This document shows, in pieces, positions 35,115 to 40,433 of a stretch of DNA of 40,433 nucleotides (its first letter is position 1; the number at the start of each line of letters is the position of its first letter). This DNA is from Erysipelotrichia bacterium (lineage in GTDB: Bacteria; Bacillota_I; Bacilli_A; Erysipelotrichales; Erysipelotrichaceae). The notes beneath the pieces were generated by a model that saw only the letters and a program-made list of their open reading frames with translations, did no database searches and was not told the DNA's origin. The stretch covers positions 1-40,433 of the forward strand of contig JAAYOQ010000026.1 of NCBI GenBank assembly GCA_012520255.1. Reading direction: 5' to 3'. The position numbers and the translations under genes are program-made.

Positions 35115-36203
35115 TTATTTATTTCTTGAATAGAATGGTAATTCTATTATTTCCGCTTTTAATTTTCTACCTCTGACATCAACTTCAACAACTGTCTGAA
35201 GCTTACTATAATCTTTATCAATCAAAGCCATCGCTAAAGCTTTTTTCAGATATGGCAAGTGAGTACCGCTGGTAGTGTAACCTATCAGATTGTCATTTAA
35301 ATAGACGTTTTGATTTTCTCTCATTATTCCACGATCAAGCATTTTTAATCCAACACGTTTTATTTTAGGTTCTCCCTTTTCAAGCAGCGCCTTTTTGCCG
35401 ATGAAATCTTCTTTTTTCATTTTAACTGCAAAATCTAAACCAGCTTCCAAGGGGGTTATTTCCTCATTCATTTCATGGCCATATAGAGGCATTGAAGCTT
35501 CAAGTCTTAAAGTATCGCGAGCCCCTAATCCACAAGGAATCAGATTAAATTCTTTCCCTGTTTCACGTAAGACTTGCCATAATTTAACAGCATTTTCACT
35601 GGCAGTATAAATTTCATAGCCTTCTTCACCAGTATAGCCAGTAGTAGAAATCATACACTTCATATCAGAAATATAGACTTCTTCAATTGCTGAATAATTA
35701 CCAGTTGGGATATGTTCTAAAGGCAATAATTTTGATATTACAGCAGCTGATTTTGGCCCTTGTAAAGCAAGAATTGCGATATCATCGGAGATATCTTCAA
35801 TAGTTGTTCCCTCTAAGATATTTTCTTTCATATGTTGGTAGTCTTTGTGCCTGTTGGCAGCATTAACAACCAAAAAGTAGTAATCATCAGCAAACTTGTA
35901 AACAATTAAATCGTCAATACAGCCACCATTTTCATTACACATAACCGTGTATCGGACTTTACCTGTTTTCATATTGGTGAAATCATTGGTTAAAATGTAA
36001 TTTAAACTTGCTAGGGCACTTTTTCCTTTAAAGGTTATTATCCCCATATGAGAAACATCAAATAAACCACAATCTTCTCTCACTGCAAGATGTTCTTTTA
36101 TCACTCCTGTTGGATATTGCACTGGAAGTAAATAACCCGCAAAGGGGACAATTTTACCATTTTCTTGGAGATGAACATCATACAAAGGTGTTTTTAATTC
36201 CAT
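35115..36203 (-). CDS. gcvT: Aminomethyltransferase (T protein of glycine cleavage)
   Basis: A 362-residue folate enzyme that moves the methylene group from protein H to tetrahydrofolate and releases ammonia. Family stretches: MELKTPLYDVH, MVPFAGY-type (KIVPFAGYLLPVQY), LFDVSHMGIITFKG, CIDDLIVYKF, ALQGPKSA, TGYTGEEGYEIY, GLGARDTLRLEASMPLYGHE (the conserved Asp region of folate binding), and a C-terminal domain with YTTSGTHLPYLKKALAMALI. ATAGGAG precedes the ATG. It is the first gene of the operon, behind the glycine riboswitch. Confidence 0.97.
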   Translation of the reverse strand: MELKTPLYDVHLQENGKIVPFAGYLLPVQYPTGVIKEHLAVREDCGLFDVSHMGIITFKGKSALASLNYILTNDFTNMKTGKVRYTVMCNENGGCIDDLIVYKFADDYYFLVVNAANRHKDYQHMKENILEGTTIEDISDDIAILALQGPKSAAVISKLLPLEHIPTGNYSAIEEVYISDMKCMISTTGYTGEEGYEIYTASENAVKLWQVLRETGKEFNLIPCGLGARDTLRLEASMPLYGHEMNEEITPLEAGLDFAVKMKKEDFIGKKALLEKGEPKIKRVGLKMLDRGIMRENQNVYLNDNLIGYTTSGTHLPYLKKALAMALIDKDYSKLQTVVEVDVRGRKLKAEIIELPFYSRNK

Positions 36204-36227
36204 ATTATCTAACTCCTATCATTTTTT

Positions 36228-36263
36228 AAAAATAAATAGAGCCAGCAAAAAACTGCTGCCTCT
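36228..36263 (-). terminator. Riboswitch-controlled terminator ahead of gcvT
   Basis: On the minus strand AGAGGCAGCA-GTTTTT-TGCTGGCTCT (one G-G mismatch) then an A/T tract with five T. Its left arm reuses the closing strand of aptamer II. Confidence 0.75.
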
Positions 36264-36401
36264 GTCATTGACCTGAAAGATTCTCCTTTTCAGGATTGCT
36301 TCTTTGGTGCTTACGCTTTCCAGAGTTTGTCCAAAACCAGTCCTTTTGCCTGAGAGTTCTTGCTGCACCTTCGGCCTTACATTTAAGTAATCTCTCCTGG
36401 T
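36260..36401 (-). promoter_or_regulatory. Tandem glycine riboswitch controlling the gcv operon
   Basis: Minus-strand leader with two aptamers. Aptamer I runs from 36401 to 36336, closed by ACCAG/CTGGT, with GGAGAG, GCCGAAGGTGCAGCAA and ACTCTCAGGCAAAAGGACTG, the textbook core. Aptamer II runs from 36325 to 36260, closed by CTCTG/CAGAG, with the more divergent AGCACCAAAGAAGCAA and CTTTCAGGTCAATGACAG. The strand CAGAG closing aptamer II overlaps the left arm of the terminator at 36228-36263, so glycine binding should block termination and turn the operon on, as in known examples. An open frame across the minus strand here is only a by-product. Confidence 0.95.
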
Positions 36402-36436
36402 TTCTTCATCCATTTATTTTATATCTGTTTAAATTA

Positions 36437-36445
36437 ATTTTAGCA
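36437..36445 (-). promoter_or_regulatory. Extended -10 promoter of the gcv operon
   Basis: On the minus strand TGC-TAAAAT, placed so that transcription would begin about 30 bases before aptamer I. The -35 region is poor. Confidence 0.5.
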
Positions 36446-36510
36446 TAAATAGTTATATTATTGTAGGTTTAAAAGTCTTTATCAAGTGGAAAAATAAAGC
36501 TCTTTTTTTA

Positions 36511-36519
36511 TGTTAAAAT
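36511..36519 (+). promoter_or_regulatory. Extended -10 promoter of the DUF1893 gene
   Basis: TGT-TAAAAT, 17 bases before the ATG at 36537. No -35 match. Confidence 0.45.
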
Positions 36520-36536
36520 GTAATTGGTGAATACAG

Positions 36537-36941
36537 ATGAATGATTTTTTAAAAGCTAAAGAATTACTGGTAGATGAGATAAATTTAGTAATGATTAAAG
36601 ATAATGAAGTGTTAAAAAGTAAAGAAAAGGGAATTGCTTTTCTGTTTTCTTTAGCTGATAAAAATAGATATCAGGGATATAGTGTGGCTGATAAAATTGT
36701 AGGTAAAGCAGCTTCTTTTCTTTACAGCAGAATGCAGGTTAAAAATGTTTATGGTAAAACAATGAGCAAAAAGGCCATTGAAGTTTTAAAGAAGTATAAT
36801 ATTCATGTTGAATATCAAATACCGGTTGAAAACATTTATAATCGAACTTATACCGGGCTTTGTCCAATGGAGTTGACGGTTTTAAATATTGAAGAAAAAG
36901 AAGAGGCTTTTAAAGCTTTAAAAGATAAGATAAGTCAATAA
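36537..36941 (+). CDS. DUF1893 family protein
   Basis: A 134-residue soluble protein. The layout fits DUF1893, proteins related to the cytidine deaminase fold: LVMIKDNEVLKSKEKGIAFL, then YSVADKIVGKAASFLYSRMQVKNVYGKTMSKKA, and a C-terminal TGLCPMELTVLNIEE. In this family the segment D(K/R)IVGKAAA and the CPME motif are conserved, but no function is established. The upstream ribosome site is weak (GGTGA). It stands alone between the divergent gcv promoter and the leftward hydrolase operon. Confidence 0.82.
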   Translation: MNDFLKAKELLVDEINLVMIKDNEVLKSKEKGIAFLFSLADKNRYQGYSVADKIVGKAASFLYSRMQVKNVYGKTMSKKAIEVLKKYNIHVEYQIPVENIYNRTYTGLCPMELTVLNIEEKEEAFKALKDKISQ

Positions 36942-36960
36942 AAAAAGGTGCAAGCACCTT
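36940..36960 (-). terminator. Terminator of the leftward DUF2974-type gene
   Basis: On the minus strand AAGGTGC-TT-GCACCTT then a run of T. On the plus strand it lacks a T run. It lies 225 bases beyond the gene's stop, giving a long 3' untranslated region. Confidence 0.65.
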
Positions 36961-36981
36961 AATAATCAAATTGTTTCAAGG

Positions 36982-37005
36982 TTAAATGATAACATTTAAT
37001 CTTTT
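36982..37005 (+). terminator. Weak AT-only terminator-like hairpin after the DUF1893 gene
   Basis: TTAAATG-ATAA-CATTTAA stem followed by TCTTTT. With so few G-C pairs it may not act. Confidence 0.3.
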
Positions 37006-37184
37006 ATGCAGGATCAATGATAAGCGATTCTTTAACATTGCTTATATTTTTATTTAAGGAATTATAAAGGTCAAAAGTTGCATTATTTTTAAAAAGACGA
37101 CTTTAAAGTATATTTTGTACTATCAGATCTGTCAGAGATGTTTGTTTTTCCATCTGTTTTAAAAGTTGAAATTTTTCCTTCAGG

Positions 37185-38477
37185 TTAAGTTTCTTTTTCT
37201 TTTTTGTCATTAATAAGACTTGAAGTCTGATCTTTGTTTTTGTCAGGCTCAGTTATATCATCAAAGGTCTTTTTCATTGAATCATAGACGTTAGTGCTTG
37301 TGGTTTTGATAAATTCAGAAACATCATCTGATGTTTCCTTGAAAAAAGTTGAAACATCATCTTTTTTTTCTTTGAAATAATCTGAGGCTGAACTGAATAT
37401 TTTATCTCTTTCTTGTTCAACTACATCAGTTATTACCTGTAATAGTCTTGAACCTACTTTCTTTGTTTCATCATCTAAAGCGAATAATTTTTTGATAATC
37501 TTAACATATTTTGCGATATCCATGGTAACAAAATCATAGAGCATTTCTACATCAGCATCATGTAAGATGTTGAAAAAATCATTGATAAATTTCTCACGCT
37601 GTTTCAGGTTGACATCTTTTAGAAAATTATTTAAAGCTGATTGAATCATAAGTGATTCATCAGTTACTTTTTCTGCTCTAATGAAATCATTCCCTTGAAT
37701 TTTCCAACTGTGAGCAATGTGCTGTAGTATCAGCAGCTGATCAGATTCAACAATTATTTTTTTACAGGGTCTTTCAAAAATAAGACCAAAAACGCTGAAT
37801 TCGGGTATGATTTTGACATATCGATCAATGGTATTTTCATATTGTTTCTGATCGAATAATTCATCGCTGATACCAGGCCCATCATTGTCATAAATCATAA
37901 TTATGTTGTCTTGAATCTCTTTGTTGCATTTGCTGGCAGAGTAATAGGCCAGATTTCCACCTTTGGAATGACCACCAACATAAAATTTGCCAATATCTTT
38001 TGCTGTTTCATTTAAATATCTAATGGCCTGTCTTTGAGCACTGACTTCTTGATAACTCATTTGGAAATCTTCTTGCCATCCAACAAGGGTATCATCGGTA
38101 CCGCAAAACGAAATATAAGTAATATCATCATCCATCACAATATGTACGGCACTGAACTGTTGAGTAGTTTCTTCATCAATGTTGTGTTCATAATATTTTA
38201 ATCGGCAGTTTTTAAAACGCTCCGTTTCAGCCATATATTTTAAAACGATAGGTGCATTTGCGATAAGACTTTTGCTTTTTTCTAATTCTTCAATTGTATG
38301 ACTTTCAAAAAAACAGTCAGCAGCTTGTTTTATCGTGACTTCCTTACCGCTATTGTCAACAATACCATCCAGGTTGGTATAGGAAATATAGGAAAACAAT
38401 AAGTTATCTACAATATTGAATTTATCTTTGCTCATCGTTAAATCGCCACGCCATTTAATATAGTCAATCATGTTCAT
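37185..38477 (-). CDS. DUF2974/Mbeg1-like alpha/beta hydrolase
   Basis: A 430-residue protein. The N-terminal half is an alpha/beta hydrolase like those annotated DUF2974: TYISFCGTDDTLVGWQEDF resembles the lipase strand and oxyanion region, and the nucleophile elbow is VGGHSKGGNLA (S171). MIYDNDGPG may carry the catalytic Asp; HIAHSWKI may supply the histidine. The last 90 residues are helical and charged (DYFKEKKDDVSTFFKETSDD) with repeated phenylalanines, possibly a surface or coiled segment. No signal peptide is seen. The GTG at 38486 opens the frame, but AGAGGTG covers it and the ATG at 38477 is well placed. It is divergent from the lipoprotein gene. Confidence 0.82.
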   Translation of the reverse strand: MNMIDYIKWRGDLTMSKDKFNIVDNLLFSYISYTNLDGIVDNSGKEVTIKQAADCFFESHTIEELEKSKSLIANAPIVLKYMAETERFKNCRLKYYEHNIDEETTQQFSAVHIVMDDDITYISFCGTDDTLVGWQEDFQMSYQEVSAQRQAIRYLNETAKDIGKFYVGGHSKGGNLAYYSASKCNKEIQDNIIMIYDNDGPGISDELFDQKQYENTIDRYVKIIPEFSVFGLIFERPCKKIIVESDQLLILQHIAHSWKIQGNDFIRAEKVTDESLMIQSALNNFLKDVNLKQREKFINDFFNILHDADVEMLYDFVTMDIAKYVKIIKKLFALDDETKKVGSRLLQVITDVVEQERDKIFSSASDYFKEKKDDVSTFFKETSDDVSEFIKTTSTNVYDSMKKTFDDITEPDKNKDQTSSLINDKKEKET

Positions 38478-38543
38478 AATATGCACCTCTTTATATAATA
38501 ATTCTAACTTTAAATTAATAATAATGAAAGATATTATTTGATA

Positions 38544-38552
38544 TGATAAAAT
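38544..38552 (+). promoter_or_regulatory. Extended -10 promoter of the lipoprotein gene
   Basis: TGA-TAAAAT, 22 bases before the ATG at 38575. No clear -35. Confidence 0.45.
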
Positions 38553-38574
38553 GATAATGGGAAAAGAAGTAGTT

Positions 38575-39279
38575 ATGAAAAAGTTACTGATAGTTATCTT
38601 GTTAGCTTTATTATCAGGCTGTCATAAAGAGGTGACAGTCGATTTTATACTTGATGAGAAAGTAGTGTATAGTATTACTGAAATGGATGAAGTAGATATT
38701 TCAGCTTTAGAAAATAAAAAATATCGGGAAAATGAATACCAGATAAATGGCTGGTATTTTGAAGATGGTACGGAAGTCGATTTTTCTGCGTTGATTACTG
38801 AAAACAAAACAATAATTGCTGATTTTACAAAAATTTATAACGTCAGCTGGATGGCTGATGGTCAGCTGGCAAAGACTGAAAAAGTATTAGAGGGACAGGA
38901 AGTTATACCATATGAGTTACCTGCAATTGATAATTATCTTTTCAGAGGTTGGTTTGATAATGATGGCAAAAGCATTGATGAGTATGATAAATATCAGGGT
39001 AATGTAACTTTTATTGCTAAATTAGAATATACTCCTGAAAAATTAATTCTTTCTTATGATACAATCTATTTCAAAAATGCTTCATCTGGGATGAAAAGAT
39101 TAGGAGTAGTTAATAATATGGGATATAAAGTCAAATTTACTTCTTCTGATCCTTCAATCGCAACTATTTATACTTATTATGAGACTTATGTGCGTGTCCA
39201 TTCAGCTGGCACTTGTGTAATAAAATGCGAAACAGCAAGTGGAATTGTTAAATATGTTACGATTGTCGTTGGAGAATAA
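38575..39279 (+). CDS. Lipoprotein with an InlB-type repeat and an Ig-like (BIG2-type) domain
   Basis: A 234-residue exported protein. MKKLLIVILLALLSGC has lipobox L13-S-G-C16. Residues about 17-80 and 85-150 look like two beta-grasp repeats of the Listeria-Bacteroides (Flg_new/InlB) kind: each has the pattern ...Y...GW(Y/F)(F/D)..G...; the second reads NYLFRGWFDNDGK. Residues about 155-234 (KLILSYDTIYF...VKFTSSDPSIATI...AGTCVIKCETASG) match bacterial Ig-like group 2, common in surface proteins. It may bind host or polymer ligands, but there is no direct clue. The frame opens at 38551, but GGGAAAAG and the lipobox support 38575. Confidence 0.82.
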   Translation: MKKLLIVILLALLSGCHKEVTVDFILDEKVVYSITEMDEVDISALENKKYRENEYQINGWYFEDGTEVDFSALITENKTIIADFTKIYNVSWMADGQLAKTEKVLEGQEVIPYELPAIDNYLFRGWFDNDGKSIDEYDKYQGNVTFIAKLEYTPEKLILSYDTIYFKNASSGMKRLGVVNNMGYKVKFTSSDPSIATIYTYYETYVRVHSAGTCVIKCETASGIVKYVTIVVGE

Positions 39280-39282
39280 TTG

Positions 39283-39311
39283 TTGAAAACTAACTTTAGA
39301 AGTGTTAAGAT
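39283..39311 (+). promoter_or_regulatory. Promoter of the tRNA-Val gene
   Basis: TTGAAA, 17 bases, TAAGAT, ending 13 bases before the mature 5' end of the tRNA. Confidence 0.65.
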
Positions 39312-39324
39312 AATAACACTGATT

Positions 39325-39400
39325 GAAGGTTTAGCTCAGCTGGGAGAGCACTTGCTTGACGTGCAAGGGGTCAGGGGTTCAAGTCCCTTAATCTTCACCA
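39325..39400 (+). tRNA. tRNA-Val (anticodon GAC)
   Basis: A 76-base cloverleaf. Acceptor stem GAAGGTT/AATCTTC (one G-T pair), D arm GCTC...GAGC, anticodon stem CTTGC/GCAAG with loop TTGACGT (anticodon GAC at 39358-39360), T arm AGGGG-TTCAAGT-CCCTT, discriminator A, and an encoded CCA end. It reads GUC and GUU valine codons. It stands alone between a lipoprotein gene and decayed phage DNA, a position often used for integration. Confidence 0.97.
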
Positions 39401-39403
39401 TTG

Positions 39404-39441
39404 AATTAAAAAAGCCTTATAAACAAAGGCTTTTTTAATTT
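39404..39441 (+). terminator. Terminator after tRNA-Val
   Basis: AATTAAAAAAGCCTT/AAGGCTTTTTTAATT stem, long and ending in T run. Confidence 0.85.
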
Positions 39442-39847
39442 TAGGGTGTTTTAGGTACTAATTTTAAGTAGTATTTTATCTAATTCTATGACCAGTTCAT
39501 CCATTTTTGACTTGTAGAAGTGCGAATATAAAATATTGGAATGACAAAAAACAAATCCGATGTCTATTTTTTAAGATATATGAATAATGGAGAATATTGT
39601 TTATTATTTAAAGATAAAAAGCAAAAATGAGTGGAAATTATAGCTTTGAAAATAGTTTTAGATTTTATCAAACTTAATCAGTATAAAGGATAATAAGAAT
39701 ATAAACAGCTTGTGGAAAGTTTTCCTACTGTTTAAGGGTGATTTTTTAAATTGAAATAAAAAAGGTTCCAAACTCTAAAACAAGTCAAGGATTTAAAGTG
39801 TTCTTTACAAAGAATATATATATCAGGTAGCGAGATAAGGTGATAAT
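39442..39847. other. Gene-poor, apparently degenerate stretch between tRNA-Val and phage genes
   Basis: No intact gene of ordinary size. On the minus strand 39 codons (ending IELDKILLKIST at about 39454) read like a protein C-terminus; a neighbouring frame continues it after an A run. On the plus strand a 29-codon frame (39541-39630) follows a promoter-like TTGACT-N16-TAAAAT by 6 bases. A hairpin TAAACAG/CTGTTTA lies at 39702-39734. I cannot assign any of these; the stretch may be what remains of the end of a prophage. Confidence 0.35.
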
Positions 39848-40318
39848 GTGTTTATAAGAGCTAAAAAATATAAAAATTTTATAAGAAAGCAGATATCAGA
39901 TAATTTAAAATAATATGGTTTTATCAATATTGAATGCAATGCTAAAACAAATTACAGGAAATATAAATACATGGCATTAGAACTAAATGACTTAGGTTTT
40001 GTAACCGATAATCCATCAAGTGCTGAAGCTATTGCTGCGGCGCATGAAAATTTAAGATTGGAAGCAAGAAAAGCCCAAAAGGTATTTGGTAGTTGTTTCT
40101 TAAATGTTGGCTTTTTGGCAGCATGTTTAAGAGATAACTATAACTACACAAGAGAAATGATGTTTTTAACAAAACCAAAATATGAACCAGTATTTGAGCC
40201 TAGTAATTCAACTCTTTCATTAATCGGAGATGCTGCTATCAAGATTAATCAGGCAGTGCCTAACTATTTCAATGAGGAAAACCTGAGAGATCTAACCGGT
40301 ATTGAAGGTGGCAAGTAA
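39848..40318 (+). pseudogene. Phage portal protein remnant (C-terminal part)
   Basis: From the ATG at 39971, 115 residues match the C-terminus of phage portal proteins: DLGFVTDNPSSAEAIAAAHE, then RKAQKVFG, FEPSNSTLSLIGDAAIKIN and a final NLRDLTGIEGGK. A complete portal has over 400 residues. The same frame runs back to a GTG at 39848, with AAGGTGAT ahead, but is broken by TAA at 39911. The upstream part holds no recognisable portal core, so most of the gene is gone. AGGA lies about 11 bases before the ATG at 39971, so a short product could still be made. Next gene overlaps by 1 base (TAATG), the usual tight packing of phage head genes. Confidence 0.7.
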
Positions 40319-40433
40319 TGGATGCTAAAGAACTGCTGGAAAAAATCAAAGAAGAGTTCAGAAAAAGGTTTAAGGAAAAAGAAAGTTTTAGCGATTACAA
40401 GCAGGTACAAAGTTATGCTGTTGAAATAGCTGA
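40318..40433 (+). CDS. Phage head-region protein, N-terminal part (runs out of window)
   Basis: Thirty-eight codons are visible from the ATG at 40318: MDAKELLEKIKEEFRKRF, then a charged helix and YKQVQSYAVEIA. The position just after the portal gene, the 1-base overlap and the helical start with ..Y..A..YAVE are typical of small or minor head proteins that follow portal genes in siphophages. The 3' end lies outside, so no closer identification is possible. Confidence 0.6.
   Translation, partial: MDAKELLEKIKEEFRKRFKEKESFSDYKQVQSYAVEIA

Noticed and set aside
36219-36413. A 64-codon minus-strand frame ahead of gcvT
   Set aside because: It covers the glycine riboswitch and its terminator. The conserved RNA explains the sequence.
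39454-39575. Integrase C-terminus on the minus strand next to tRNA-Val
   Set aside because: The position would suit an integrase, but the visible residues (FYKSKMDELVIELDKILL) lack the catalytic R-H-R-Y motifs and I cannot assign them.
1-40433. CRISPR array or insertion sequence
   Set aside because: No set of regularly spaced direct repeats and no transposase frame or paired terminal inverted repeats were seen.

Overview
This is an AT-rich chromosomal segment of a low-GC Gram-positive (Bacillota) bacterium. Gene content points to a fermentative anaerobe: pyruvate is oxidised by a single-chain pyruvate:ferredoxin oxidoreductase, the glycine cleavage P protein is split into two subunits, and RNase J, RapZ, lipoproteins with Gram-positive lipoboxes and galactitol-type PTS proteins are present. 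A gut Erysipelotrichia- or Clostridia-type organism is my inference; nothing in the window fixes the genus.

Layout. 1-713 is an edge of mobile DNA: the tail of a Fic-type protein and a 3'-truncated Maff2-like gene, both typical of integrative conjugative elements, which then stop abruptly. 800-2943 holds a membrane-anchored DUF4097 protein and glyA. 3051-4797 is a leftward rmuC-HIT pair. 4952-11468 carries a rhomboid protease, the large pyruvate:ferredoxin oxidoreductase gene, a membrane protein built from two zinc-ribbon/two-helix repeats, and a lipoprotein. 11690-15470 is a sugar operon: EIIA, class II aldolase, archaeal-type triosephosphate isomerase, EIIB, EIIC. A small membrane protein and a divergent YjbQ protein follow. 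17057-20973 is a leftward block (unusual metallophosphoesterase, RNase J, peptide deformylase, HAD phosphatase). 21123-29611 runs rightward: rapZ, U32 protein, two HAD phosphatases, GH42 beta-galactosidase, a decayed sugar-kinase-like remnant, nucleoside hydrolase and pyridoxal-type kinase. 29660-36203 is the leftward glycine cleavage operon gcvT-gcvH-gcvPA-gcvPB-lplA-lpdA, led by a tandem glycine riboswitch. 36537-39279 holds a DUF1893 protein, a DUF2974-type hydrolase and a lipoprotein. tRNA-Val(GAC) lies at 39325-39400, and beyond about 39848 the window enters a decayed prophage (portal C-terminus and the next head-region gene).

How it works together. The riboswitch senses glycine and switches on a self-sufficient cleavage module: T, H and split P proteins, the lipoate ligase that arms protein H, and the dihydrolipoyl dehydrogenase that re-oxidises it. 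GlyA, encoded elsewhere in the window, exchanges one-carbon units between glycine and serine, and serine carbon can reach pyruvate, the substrate of the ferredoxin oxidoreductase. The PTS operon lacks any kinase or dehydrogenase; the simplest reading is import of a ketose as its 1-phosphate, aldol cleavage to dihydroxyacetone phosphate, and isomerisation by the dedicated isomerase. The GH42 enzyme, HAD phosphatases, nucleoside hydrolase and vitamer kinase form a loose scavenging group.

The points most worth a second look are the PTS/archaeal-type isomerase operon, the riboswitch platform, a terminator that contains both a promoter and the ribosome binding site of the next gene, a metallophosphoesterase with altered metal-site motifs, two possible leaderless genes, and scars of mobile elements at both ends.
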